64,000 nucleotides of DNA from Ailanthus altissimus (lineage: Eukaryota > Streptophyta > Magnoliopsida > Sapindales > Simaroubaceae). Below the pieces are notes generated by a model that ran no database searches, was not told where the DNA came from, and worked only from the letters and a program-made list of their open reading frames with translations. Each line of letters starts with the position of its first letter. Position 1 is the stretch's first letter. Shown one piece after another: positions 24,333 through 35,958 of this stretch. Location: contig OX327683.1 of assembly GCA_946807835.1 (NCBI GenBank), positions 7,569,001 to 7,633,000 of the forward strand, read 5' to 3'. Both the position numbers and the translations under genes were made by a program.

Positions 24333-24800
24333 TTGAAATCAAAGGATGGTGAAGAATTTACATGGACCACTGAACATCAAAAAGTGTTTGATAAAATAAA
24401 GAAGTATTTGACTAATCCAACCGTTATGGTACTGCTCATCCTTAGGCTACCACTCCTCTTTTATATTTTAGCTGCACAAGAATCAATCGACAGCTTGTTA
24501 GCACAAAATCAACAAGGGGTTGAAAAGGCCGTCTATTACTTTAGCAGGGTATTACAAGATGTAGAAGTAAGATACTCGGCGATTGAAACATTGTGTTTAT
24601 CCCTGTAATTTTCTTACTATAAATTAAGGTACTATCTACTACCTTTTATTGTCCATGTGATTGGCCAAACGGATGTTATAAAGTATCTATTATTGAAACC
24701 AATTTTGAGAAATCAACTAGGAAAGTGGGCAATCGCCTTGTCATAATTCAACTTGGTCTATGTTCTACAGAAGGCGATCAAAGGTCAAGCTTTGGCCAAA
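24333..24800 (+). pseudogene. First RNase H (retroviral type) of element C
   Basis: EFTWTTEHQKVFDKIKKYL is the typical join of RT to RNase H (F-x-W-x-x-x-x-Q-x-A-F). It is followed by LLFYILAAQESIDSLLAQ, KAVYYFSRVLQDVEVRYSAI and ETLCLSL, then ends in stops. The expected Asp of the first motif is absent (L-Y-I/L-x-x-A), as is usual for this degenerate connection domain in the Tat group. Confidence 0.8.
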
Positions 24801-24875
24801 TTTCTCGCAGAACATTCTACAATTTATAAATAAGTGATCCAACATAATATAGGCGATATCAACTCGAGCTTTCAA

Positions 24876-25245
24876 CTTTGGTTCGACGGCTTAAGGACCA
24901 GCCGAGCTGTTAGGGTAGGAATTTCTTGATAATGTCAATAGAGGCAAAAATTAAGATCTCTTTCCTCCTGGGATTCCCCTGTACCAATAATTAAGCAGAG
25001 TACGAGGTGCTCATTACTGGCCTTGAGATTTTAGCAGAGATGAGAGTCGACAGCATAGAAGTACGAGGTGATTCATTGCTAGTAGTCAAATATGTCATTA
25101 GATAATACAATTGTGAAGTCGATTCATTGATACCGTACTGTAACAAGGCGAAACACCTGATTCGAGGTTTTCAGTTGGCTTTGGTCGAATTTCTTACAAG
25201 AACGAACAATGTTAAAGCCAATGACCTCGCACAGGGGTTATAGAT
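24876..25245 (+). pseudogene. Second, archaeal-type RNase H (aRNH) of element C
   Basis: WFDGLRTSRAVRVGIS, then TNN-AEYEVLITGLEILAEM, VRGDSLLVVKYVIR, and ARTNNVKANDLAQG-like wording. The D-G-S (here D-G-L), E, D and terminal D catalytic layout corresponds to the additional RNase H of Tat/Ogre elements. The feature sets C apart from Athila, CRM and Tekay lineages. Stops and substitutions mean it is inactive. Confidence 0.8.
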
Positions 25246-25352
25246 AGGTGATAGAAATCCCCACAATATATAGACCACAGATGTGTGTTCATAAAGTAGA
25301 GTTGCTAGATTATGTTATACAAATCAACCTTGCTAAAGATTGAAGACATGAC

Positions 25353-28300
25353 TTGATCACTTATATGAACAACCCAAGTAATACAGTCGATCGAAAGGTA
25401 AGAATTATGGCCCCAAGATTCACACTTTTCTTAGGGGAATTATGCACAAGAGGACCAATCAGAGAACTATTAAGATATGTCAACCCAATTGAATTAATTC
25501 TCAATATGGCTGAAGTTCACGAAGGGCTAAGAAGTGCTTATCTTAGTGGACGACTAATGAAAAAGAGTATACTAAAAATTAGTTTCTGGTGGTCGACCAT
25601 GAAATAGAATTGCCATAATTATGCCACGAAATGCCAAGAGTGCCAGAAAATGGGCTGATTCAAAATGTCTCAGCCAATGAAATGCACACTATTATCAAGC
25701 CATAGCCATTCAGAGGAAGGGTGATAGATGTCATCAAAAAAATATATCCACCTTTGTCAAAATAGCATGCTTTTATATTGTTAACCACCGACTATTTTAC
25801 AAAATAGGTGAAGGCCATCCTATTAAAGATAGTAAATCAACAGTCAGTTATCAAGTTCATCAAAGAAAACATAGTTTATAGACATGGACTTTCAGAGTTA
25901 ATAATCATCGATCAATGGATGGTATTCACAGGAGAAGACATGGTCAATTTTTTAAAAGAGTTTGACTTCAAAATAATGTATAGTAGTCCTTACAACGCTC
26001 AGTCAAATAGTCAGGCCGAATCAACTAACAAGGCTATCACCCAAGGGATAAAAAAAGGTGATTACTATTACCAAGATCATAGCATGAAAAGCTTCAAGAA
26101 GTTCTTTAGGCAAACTGAGTCAGTACAAAAATGGCCACCAGTGTTGACGTATTTTAGGGTGTAGGCATGTGATTGTGTACATATTGAAAAATTAAAATTA
26201 TACATCATATACATGAATTTGACAACGAAATTTATCACGTAATCAACATATACACATGTATTTCAATTCTTAACAACTTAAGAATACAGAAAACATACCT
26301 TTGAAGACCTCCGATGAAGATTTCAAATTTCGGATATCTTTGCTCCAATTTTGAGCTCACCTTGAAGTGTATTTTTGTCCAATTCTAGTTCATAATAATC
26401 TGGTGGGATTGTGAAGCTAGAATAGCAGCAGTATGATCTCCAACAATAAGGTTTTGATTACTAGAAAGAAAAATATAAAGGATTTATTTTTCTTTCTTCT
26501 TTGGTTTTTCTCACAAGTCTTTGTTCTTTGAAAAACTCTCTCAAAACCAACTCTTCTTTTTCCTCTCAACACTTGCACGAATTTTCATTCACTCTTTTGT
26601 TAACACACTTGAAACTCAACCATTTTTAGTGGTTACAACAACTTCACAAGTGCTCCACCAAAATTAGATTAAGTGGCTAACTACCAAAATAATTTTTGGT
26701 GGCCATTTTAATGGTCTAATAAATTTAACCATTAATCATAAAATGGTGCTCCACTAAATTTAGTTTATGTTTCTCAAATTAGGTATGTCTTCCATTTAGG
26801 AATAAAATAATAAATAAATAAAATCATATTTTATTTATTTAAATAACATTTATTTAATTATTCAAAAACTATTTGAATAATTAATATTTACCTTATTTGA
26901 TTTTACTAACATGGTAAATTTTTAAATTCATGGTAAAACAATTCATACAATAAAATTGTGCCACTTGTTAATATCTAATTAGTTAATAACTCTCGTCAAC
27001 TAATTAAATTATATACTTAACATTTAAGTTTAAACAAGTGCACAACCTAAGGAACCCCGAAACATATTTTCGGTTTGCTAGAATTTCTAGGATAGAACTG
27101 TTCAATCCATTATGCTGCCCTAGTGTACAACGAGTACACTTCATATTATGAGACTCTTTAGGTCCATGCTCGAATTGTCATATAGAACTCCTTCATACGT
27201 CCATGAACGATGCCCCACACACACGTTATGGATATTACAAAGCGACGCGTTAGACCATACAAGTTGAGGTTATAACATATTCATATAATCCCTCCATCAT
27301 TTATATCCAAGTAGAGCAGAGATATAGATCAACACCGTTAAATCTCCATATGCCCGACTAAAAACTTATCTCTAGAATTGTATTTCAATAAATAATATTC
27401 CTAAACACTTTTGTAATATTATTTATCCATAGGGTTAAACTCTTTTCCCTGGAATTATTGCTTATGGCCATAAGACTTTCTGAAATACAATCTATAGAGT
27501 ATTAGGATATAATACTCACCCAAATGAGCTGATGGATCCCATATCTATGCACATCGGACTCCATGAGCATCGGACCATACCCAACGACACCCAGTGGTCA
27601 GATCATAAAAGGTTTCTGACATGTGTGGAACCAAAGTATGGTGGATCACTCACAAGCGCACTATGGCACTCAGGTCAAAGAACCACGAATACTACTCAAC
27701 TCGAAAGATCCTCCATTGATGGCTTTATGGGATGTCTATTGGAGATCTTTGTGAGTCTGTTCAGTATTCAGTCCATACTGAATACCTGTATCTCTATACG
27801 AGCTTCCACTAAACTCATGGTTTGCTAAGAATAACCATCTAGACCATCCAGATATAAACATACACTAATCTATATATTTGTTAAGGTATTCATTGACAGA
27901 CCTGCATTAGTGAAGATAGATCAAAAACATAATATTTGAGAATATATTTGCATAATGACATTTCCTAGCACTATTTGTAACTCTTTACAATTATGTCATT
28001 ATTAATATATTCTTAGGTCTTTGTCCCATTTTAGATAAGGCTCTAACTCTTTAGATATTATTGACTCTTATAACCTGGTAACTCTTATCAGTGCCAACTC
28101 TTAGCATTTATAACTCTCAGTGTTGCTAATTTTTAGCACTAATAAAAACTCATTTAGACTAGATCTAAACTTTTTTAGATCGTACAATGTCTGAAACGTT
28201 ACAAGCATCTTACCATATATAAATATAATTAGCGATTTATTGAAATAATAACACTAGTATAAATATTAAACAAATATTCATACATAATGGGATGGCACGT

Positions 28301-28765
28301 AAGCACAAATCCCAACAACCAGGACATCACCGTACAACTAGTTTATGGCCATGAAGCTATGGTCCCTATAGAATTAAGTGCACGATCTTTAAGAAGAAAA
28401 TTATAAGACGACTTAGCACCAAAATAATATAAAAAGGCCATGAACAAATAGATGAATGATTTAGATGAACGATGATTTAAAGCTCTTAATCACCTAGAGA
28501 TTCAAAAAGATGAGTCGAAAGGTCCTATAACAAAAAAATAAAAATGAAGACATTCAGATAAAGTGACTTAGTTTGAAAAGTGATATTGCCAGTTGGTAGT
28601 AGAAAGATCGACCTTAGAAATTTTAGTTCCAACTAGAAGGGACCATTTAAGATGGTAGAAATTCTTGAGAAGAGGGCATGCATGCTGGACGATTTAAATG
28701 GAGAATTACATGATAGGCCAATTAATGGTAAATACCTTAAAATTTATCAGCCAAGCTTTTGAGAG
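25353..28765 (+). pseudogene. Integrase of element C, interrupted by solo LTR D1
   Basis: The left part (25353-26141) shows an N-terminal zinc region (HNYATKCQECQKMG, about 25615-25660) and core pieces FIKENIVYRHGLSELIIIDQ and MYSSPYNAQSNSQAESTNKA. The last normally carries G-Q-A/V-E; here S-Q-A-E keeps the catalytic Glu. After D1 the frame resumes at 28323 with the Tat-type ending (VYGHEAMVPIELSARSLRR, then GPFKMVEILEKRACML, near 28340-28720). The insertion site is framed by the duplicated accag. Confidence 0.82.
26142..28317. repeat. Solo LTR D1 (about 2.18 kb) in element C integrase
   Basis: Starts TGTTGACGTATTTTA and ends ATCCCAACA, with perfect 5-bp duplications accag on both sides (26137-26141 and 28318-28322). 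No internal retroelement region is present, so it is a solo LTR left by LTR-LTR recombination. It shares its whole length with D2 (33577-35720). Open frames inside it (such as 27532-27828) look fortuitous. Orientation cannot be fixed without an internal region. Confidence 0.9.
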
Positions 28766-29099
28766 GAGATCAACAGTATAATTTGAAGGAATACGAATTA
28801 TCAGGTTTAACAAGGCTAATTTGAAAAGTTGAGTAGCATGAACAATTAAACAATATATTTTTTATTAATCAAATCGAGTACAAAAAGTGGGCAGTCTAGC
28901 TGATTACATTAATTTTATATCCTATCTAACAAAGTAAAAAAATGGCTACAGTAAAGTTGACCATTAGTACGTCTGCCTTTGTCTTAGGAAAGATGGCATC
29001 CATTTGCTTCAGCTTTTTATGAAGATCGCTCTTCTTCGGTTAAAGCTCCATCACCTTCTGCCAAGACCAGGGACATGGCCGTCCTGTCTACCTTCTCCC

Positions 29100-31866
29100 C
29101 CCTTGTGCTTCACTAAGCAGCCTTTAGTTCTTTTATCTGCTTTCTAGCCAACTTACTCTTATCTCCTAATTGCTTTACCTTAGATATAAGATCGGCCTCT
29201 TGATGATCTAACATGGCCTTCTCCTTCACAACCGACTTTATTTCATTAATCACGCCTCTGGCCGATAGTTTCTTCTTTACAAGAAAGGTGAAGGAAGCAG
29301 CAAAATTGTCTAGCTGAGTTTTTAAGCCGATCAATACATAATCGCCCGTAATACTGTCAGAAAGATAGTGCAGCTTCTCGTTCACCTCTAATACCTCTCG
29401 GTCATCCAATAGAATATCAACTAGGTGACCTTTCATACCCTTTAAATATTTCACAGCCGCATTGACTTCATTTTGTGTAGAAAATGAATAAAGAGGTGAA
29501 GTCGAGAAAGAAGACTCGTTGACTGACTCTTCGCTACCGCTTGATAAACCCGCCATTATAACCAATAGTACATCAGCAGCCGAAGTAGCAGCACTCAGTG
29601 ACAGTTTCTTTAAGTTCGATTTTCCATACGGCTAGCGTTGAGGAATAATAGGAATAGGAGATGCAGGAGTGAGAGAAGCAACTAAGGGAGGAGTTGGCGA
29701 GGTCCCTTCATACGTCACAGTTGAAGGGTTGGTGGCCCTAGAAGAAATTGAGGGAGTTGATCTTTAAGGAAGAGCAATTAAAGGGATGGAAGCAGTTAAC
29801 TCTGATAGAGTCTTCGAGTGAATGATCTTTAGTTTGGCTGGCTTCTTAGCAGTCGTCTGGATAAAGATATATTAGTTAAAAATTTGAAAAAATTGAATGG
29901 CGACTGATAATTATCACGCCTTACCTTAACACAATTTTTAGAATGAGTCACCTCTTCATCCTCTTCAGCTGAAAGAGCATCTAAGGAGGTTGGAATAGCC
30001 TCTGCAACACAAAAAGAAATAACTAATTAAGACTGGTGAACAAAGTTTTAAACATCACATTTACCTACTAATGAATACTTGCTGACCAACCTTACTAATG
30101 AGGGATCTAAGATCAGCTTATTGAATTTTCATATTAATATCCAGTCTAGGTTGGCTGATTACTCCATTTTTCAAGAATATGACCCCGCTATACTGAATTT
30201 TGTTAACAGTATAAGTGGCCTAGGGTCTTTAAATGGGTGTTCAAAGAAAATCTCATTAAGCCAAAGGCCGCCTTTATGAACCCATTTAGTTTAGCGATCA
30301 ATGATCGACCAATTATGACAGAGCATTAACTCTCGTCTACATTGGTATCTTATTCTTTTCATTTTGTCCAAGTTATTATAGCTATTCTTTAAACCAAAGA
30401 ATTTCTCAAAGGCAATAATTTCTTGTATGAGCTTACAGCGGGACTTAAGTCGGTTAACCTGCACAGCATCATCAATATCATAAGCTGTAAAATTGTGTAA
30501 AGAAAGAACAAGGTCTAAAGGCTTTATAAAATAAAGGGCAACTAAGTCCTCCTATATTTATTAAAAGAGCCAAGACGACGAGGAGACGAAGGGATGATGG
30601 TGGTTTGTAAAGTTTTTAGCAGTATATTATTTACATCAGAGGTTCCCTAACAAGCTCAAGATCTCTAAAAACTGCATATGGCATGAACTTTTGGTTAGTA
30701 GAAAAAAGATTGGGATGAGGGAGGAATAAGCCCAAACTGGCGACTTACCCATTGAGGATGATAAGTTTCAGTGCCATACTTATTATTATTACCAGCGACG
30801 ATTACAACGCCATGGTGAAGATCCCTCTCCATCAGACAGACGGCCCAAGATTTATCCCAATCGTCATCAGCATTGCCTAAAGATGAATTCAAATTGACCT
30901 GTCTAGCTCAACTAGGTCCAAAGAAATTACCGGCAGAAGGTTGAGAGGTAACTTTGAAGAAGTGGGGGAAGTATGCAGATAGACAAAAGTATAAAATCCA
31001 TAAAGAGTTATCGACATTGGGAAATATATGCTCTCCCTTCTTTAGGACAATTTCAAATAAGCTTCTATATAAATGGGAAAGTAAAAAATTTTATAAGGAT
31101 AACCTAGTACCATTAGCTATAGCAATGGCTATCTTCAAGAATTCTATGGTGACTTTTTGGGAAGTTGGACAATGGGTGTACTTACTAAGCCAAAAGAGTA
31201 GGAAGGAGATGTGTTCGACCTTAGAACGAGTGGCCAATTTTCCTTTGAAGAAAGTTACAAATTTACCAAAACTTGCCTCCGACCTGGAAAAATAGAGGTT
31301 GACAAAACCTATTGAAAGATCAGCAGTAACGTCGACTCCTTGGACTAGAATGTTAAAGAGGATAGTCAAATCATATAGAGTAGAGGTCATAAAACCAAAC
31401 CTGAAACAGAAAACATTCAAGGCTCTAGACCAAAATAGCAAGGTGACCAAAATTAATCCATTATGTAAAGGTATCTTATACTTTAACATTTGTATTAAAT
31501 TGTAAACCTCAGCCGACTTTCATATGGAATTAAAATGGGGTTCAAGTTGATTTAAACAATCAGTGTAATCTTTAGACGATTTCATCCAATACCTAATTAA
31601 CCTCGCAAATGACTAAATAGACATGTTATGGGATTGGTCGAACCTAAAGGGATCATTTTGATGAGCAGGAATATAAATAAAATATTGAGGTATTACTTCA
31701 ATATTATAGGAACCGAGAACATACTGGGAGTCGGCTTTATACGACAATACCTTATAGACAAACTTATCTTCAATTTTTCTTGATCGAGTAAGAATATCCA
31801 GAAGAGACTTCTCAGACTTCGTTAATTTTAACTTTTTGGAGCGACATGCAGTCTATTTTGAGCCAT
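29100..31866 (-). pseudogene. Antisense plant-mobile-domain (PMD, aminotransferase-like) gene inside element C
   Basis: Read on the minus strand from about 31866, the product contains KSEKSLLDILTRSRKIEDKF, FRFGFMTSTLYDLTILFNIL, EHISFLLFWLSKYTHC and KVTIEFLKIAIAIANGTRLS, and later YHPQWVSRQFGLIPPS (30770-30720). The W-L-x-x-Y, the alternating hydrophobic stretches and the V-x-R-Q-F-G signature are those of the plant mobile domain family, known from MAIN/MAIL proteins and from transposons. A second part, 29565-29113, is a 150-residue, Ser-rich to Lys/Glu-rich coiled-coil-like tail. Stops interrupt the first part; the tail is open. A spliced intron probably separates the parts (about 29870-30070), but I cannot prove the junctions. 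Confidence 0.72.
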
Positions 31867-32801
31867 GATATCACTGCAACAATAAAATTAGCTGATGGAA
31901 AAAAGAAATGAGATGAAAATCGGATCACAAAAGTAAAAATGAAATAAACTTACCTTGAACGCAGATAAAGATTGTTGCAGAAGATAGAGAAAGTTGAGAG
32001 CAAATCTACTTATGAGAAGTTTGGTAAAATTTGGGTAAAATACAAATAAGGATTGACTTCTACTTATAGAGGATTAAAGACAGCTGAAATAAAGAGTCAC
32101 AATATATTTAATGCACTATAACTGTTTGCACACTGATAATTAATGATTAGAGGGTAATTAATAATTAATAAAGTTGAGATAGTTAGAAAAACGGATGGTA
32201 GTAAATGATCAAAATTTAGAAATATTTCTAAGTATATGTAGAGGTCGACTTAAAAAGGAGATTTGAGTAAAGTAACAGGCTGTCTCAATTGATTTATAAA
32301 AGTCGGTAAAGAATGATGTTTGAATTAAATAATAGGTCGGCCCAATAGACTAAATTATTTCAAGAGTATAGTTTAGATACCAGAGAACTGGCCAATTTTT
32401 TTAGAGTAAGAAGCACTAATAACTACCGAGGTATAGAGTGTTGGCTGATTAGTCTTAAAGAAATAAAAGAATCTAAATGGGATTACTTGGAATGACCAAG
32501 CAGTGAGCAACTTCTTTCGGGTGAGTTTGAGTATACATCCATACAGGTTGAACAAGGTAGATGGGGCGATATGGAAGAATAAAGCAATCTTTTAAGATCA
32601 GAAGTTCCAGAACGATTTCAAGAATAGACCAAGTATTTAGGTAATCCTTGATGGTTTAGGACAACCTAGGAGATTCAATGAGGCGATCAAAAGTATAATG
32701 ATTTAGGTCGAGGTGATTTTGAAGCACTAGAACAGTAGCAGATGGTCCCAATCGACTAAATTATTGCAAGCCTTGACAAAAATATCTTTTTTGATAGGCT
32801 T
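31867..32801 (+). other. Non-coding 3' part of element C
   Basis: AT-rich stretch between the antisense gene and the polypurine tract, with no convincing open frame. It contains the upstream region from which the antisense gene would be transcribed, but I see no sure promoter. Confidence 0.5.
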
Positions 32802-32812
32802 GCAAGGGGCAC
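32802..32812 (+). other. Polypurine tract of element C
   Basis: gcaaggggcac lies directly before the 3' LTR start TGTTGATGCG. Confidence 0.65.
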
Positions 32813-33283
32813 TGTTGATGCGTGACCCAAAAAATGCCTAGCAAGCTTTTCCTTTTTAGGATTGGGCTCGATTATGTATCATAGATTATTTAGAAATATA
32901 TGCATAGTAAGAAGTCATGTTATAATAGAATTCTTTTCCTTATAGAAGTAAGTTTAGTATAGGATTTACAACTTATAAATGGGATGAATTTCTTATTATA
33001 AATATCATTAACTATTCAATACATATAATACTCAAGCTTCTTAGTTTTTTATGTTTTATTTTACTTTTGACATTCAACTTAGGACTTCATATCTTTGCTT
33101 GTTGAAGAATCACGTAGTCCTGTTGACAGAGCTTTGCTTATCCTTCCCCGCAAAAGACCCAAATTCTATGGCATGATCACTGCATTACAGCCCAGGTCTA
33201 GCAATAGACCTTGTTTGTAAAATTCAAGCCTTATTTAGCCAGGCACAGAGCATACATGGACCCTAATAATTTTTATACAAACA
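32813..33283 (+). repeat. 3' LTR of element C
   Basis: 471 bp from TGTTGATGCG to acaaaca, followed by the target duplication atggg. Its last ~190 bp pair with the 5' LTR (shared ...catacatggac.c.taa..at.ttttat). Confidence 0.88.
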
Positions 33284-33309
33284 ATGGGTACGGTGTTAAG
33301 CGATAGCTC

Positions 33310-35931
33310 TGTCTCAAGCACCAAATATTCTCAGGCATTTCATCAAACATTTAGTATGCGTCAAGATCCCTTAAAGGCTACTTGGGCTATTAAAACATTA
33401 CATGGATCACATTATCCAGAAGGCTCATTTAAGTTTGATGTATGTATGGGCCAAGCCCACTTATATGTAGTAGTTAATAAAGAAATCTAGAATAGAAATA
33501 TTTCTTTGAAATATTACTTGTGGTAGGTGACTTTAATTATAGACTATTGGATATTTTCAATCCCAACCGTCCATTGTGTTAACGTATTTTAAAGTGTATG
33601 CATGTGACTGTGTACATGTTGAAAAAAACTAAATACATGTATCATATACATAATTTTGCAGCGGAATTAAACATATAATCAACATATACACATATAACTT
33701 ATATCATTAACAACATAAGATGACAGAAAACATACCCTTAAAGAACTTCGGTGAAGATTTCAATTTTGAATTCTTCCTATCTCTAACTTTGAGCTCACCT
33801 TGAAATGTACTATTGTTTAATTCTAGTTCACAATAATCCAGTGGAATTGTCAAGCTAGAATAGCAGCAATTGAATTTCCAACAATAAAGTGTTTTTTTTG
33901 AAAGAAAAATAAGAAGAATTTATTTTTCTTTCTCTTTAGTTTTTCTCATAATCCTTTGTTCAAAGAAAAACTCTCAAAAACCAAAAAGTCTCTCTAATGC
34001 TCTCACCTTGCACATTTGTGCTTCATCATTTGTTAATTAATTATTTAATTCAATTTTTAAGTGTGTTAAGCACCTCACAAGTACTTCCAAAATTGATTAA
34101 ATGGCTAAAAAACTAAAAAACAAGATTTTGTGGCTATTATACCTAATTAGATATATGTCTCCCACCTAAACTATAATAATAAACAACTAAATAAATATTA
34201 TTATTTATTTAAATAATATTTATTCAAAAAATTATTTGAATAATTAATTTTTACCGTATTTGATTTTACTAATATGGTTAATAGGTGAATTCATGGTGAA
34301 ACAATTCATGGAATAAATTTGTGCTACTTGTTAACATCTAATTAGTTAACAACTCTTGTCAACTAATTAAGTGATGTTATTAACATTTAAGTCTAAACAA
34401 ATGTACAACCCGAGGAAACTTGAAATATATTTTCAGTTTGCTAAAATTTATAGGATGAAACTGTTTAATCCATAATGCTACCATAATACATAACGAGTAC
34501 ACTTCATATTGTGAAACTCTCTAGGTCCATGCCTGAATTGTCATATGGAACTCTTCCATACGTCCATGAACGATGCCCCATACACATAGAACTCTTCCAT
34601 ACGAAACTCTTCCATACGTCCATGAATGATGCCCCACACACATGTTAGGGATATTATAAAGCGGCGCGTTAGATCATACAAGTTGAGGTTATAACATATT
34701 CGTATAATCCTTTCTTTATTTATATCCGGGTAGAGCAAAGATATAGATCAACATCATTAAATCTCCATATACTTGATCGAAAGCTTATCTCTAGAATTGT
34801 ATTTCAACAAATAATATTCCCAAATACTTTTATGATATTATTTGTCCCTAAGGTTAAACTCTTTTCCCGAACATTACTGGTTATGGTCATATGACTTTCT
34901 GAAATACAATCGTAGAGCATTATGATATATTACTCACCTAAATGAGTTGATGGATCCTATATCTATGCACACCGGACTCCATGAATATCGAATCATACTC
35001 AACGACACCTAGTGGTCAAATCATAAAAGATTTTTGACATGTGTAGAACCAAAGTATGGTAGATCACTCACAAGCCCACTATGGCACTCAAGTCAAAGAA
35101 CCACAAATACTACTCAACTCAAAAGACCCTTCATTGATGGCTTTATGAGATATCTATTAGAGGTCTTTGTGAGTTTATTCAGCATTCAGTCTTTACTAAA
35201 TATTTGTATCTCTATACGAGCTTCCACTAAACTCATGGTCTACTAAGACTAACCATCTTGACCATCCATATATAGACATACACCGATTTATATATTTATT
35301 AAGGTATTCACTAACAGACCAACATAAGTGAAGATAGATCAGGAACATAATATTTGAGAACATATTTGCATAATGACATTTTCTAACATTATTTGCAATT
35401 CTTTGAAATTACGTCATCACTAATATATTCTCAGGTCTTTATCCCATTTTCAACAAGGCTCTAACTCTTTAGATATCACTGGCTCTTATAACTTGATAAC
35501 TCTTATTAGTTCTAACTCTTAGCATTGTTAATTTTTAGCACTGATCTAAACTCCTTTAAATTAGATATGAACTATTTCAGATCATACAATATTTGAAACG
35601 TTACAAACATCTTACCATATATAAAATATAATTATTAATTTCATGAAATGATAATACTAGTATAAATATTAAATAAATATTCATACATAAAGGGATGACA
35701 CGAAAGCATAAATTCCAACTTATTGTATATAGTTTTTTTTCTATAAATAGGCGAACTATCATTTAGAGCAACACACCTCTTAGCTTGTAATTCTCTTATT
35801 AGTAATATAATAGCATTCTCTCAAGTACTTTGTGTGCATCTTATTTATCTCTTTCTTTGTTTATTGGTTGTTGGGCTGCTTAGCACTTGAAAGTGTCTAA
35901 TGCTGCACGAGTTTGAGAAAAGTTTATAACA
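33310..35931 (+). repeat. 5' LTR of chromovirus E, interrupted by solo LTR D2
   Basis: The LTR proper is 33310-33576 plus 35721-35931 (about 473 bp net). Both parts align with the 3' LTR, e.g. aaatattctcaggcatttcatcaaac and gttgttgggctgctta. It starts TGTCTC and ends tttataaca. The tail region ctataaatagg (35742-35752) is a TATA-like promoter element for the element's transcript. Confidence 0.85.
33577..35720. repeat. Solo LTR D2 (about 2.14 kb) in chromovirus E 5' LTR
   Basis: Starts TGTTAACGTATTTTA and ends TTCCAAC(t), the final A being changed. Duplications cattg (33572-33576) and tattg (35721-35725) differ at one base. It parallels D1 throughout. Around 34545-34640 a short block (actcttccatacg / tccatgaa.gatgcccca.acaca) is repeated, which D1 has only once. 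Confidence 0.88.
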
Positions 35932-35933
35932 AG

Positions 35934-35948
35934 TAGTATCAGAGCAGG
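35934..35948 (+). other. Primer-binding site of chromovirus E (initiator Met-tRNA type)
   Basis: tagtatcagagcagg follows the LTR end within a few bases. It equals TGGTATCAGAGC with one G-to-A change. Confidence 0.75.
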
Positions 35949-35958
35949 TTTGAGAAAG

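Larger units (their letters stand above)
19959..33283 (+). mobile_element. Ty3/gypsy Tat/Ogre-like retrotransposon C
   Basis: LTRs at 19959-20172 (internally shortened) and 32813-33283 are bracketed by a perfect 5-bp duplication atggg (19954-19958 and 33284-33288). Gag, protease, RT, RNase H, a second RNase H and integrase follow on +. The second RNase H between the first and the integrase is the hallmark of the Tat/Ogre group. After integrase comes an antisense plant-mobile-domain gene. Solo LTR D1 interrupts the integrase at 26142-28317. Stops are frequent throughout. Confidence 0.9.

Noticed and set aside
27532..27828. 98-codon open frame within solo LTR D1, with a shorter relative in D2 (35034-35246)
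   Set aside because: It lies wholly inside an LTR, is shorter and altered in D2, and has no recognisable domain. Shared LTR descent explains the likeness.
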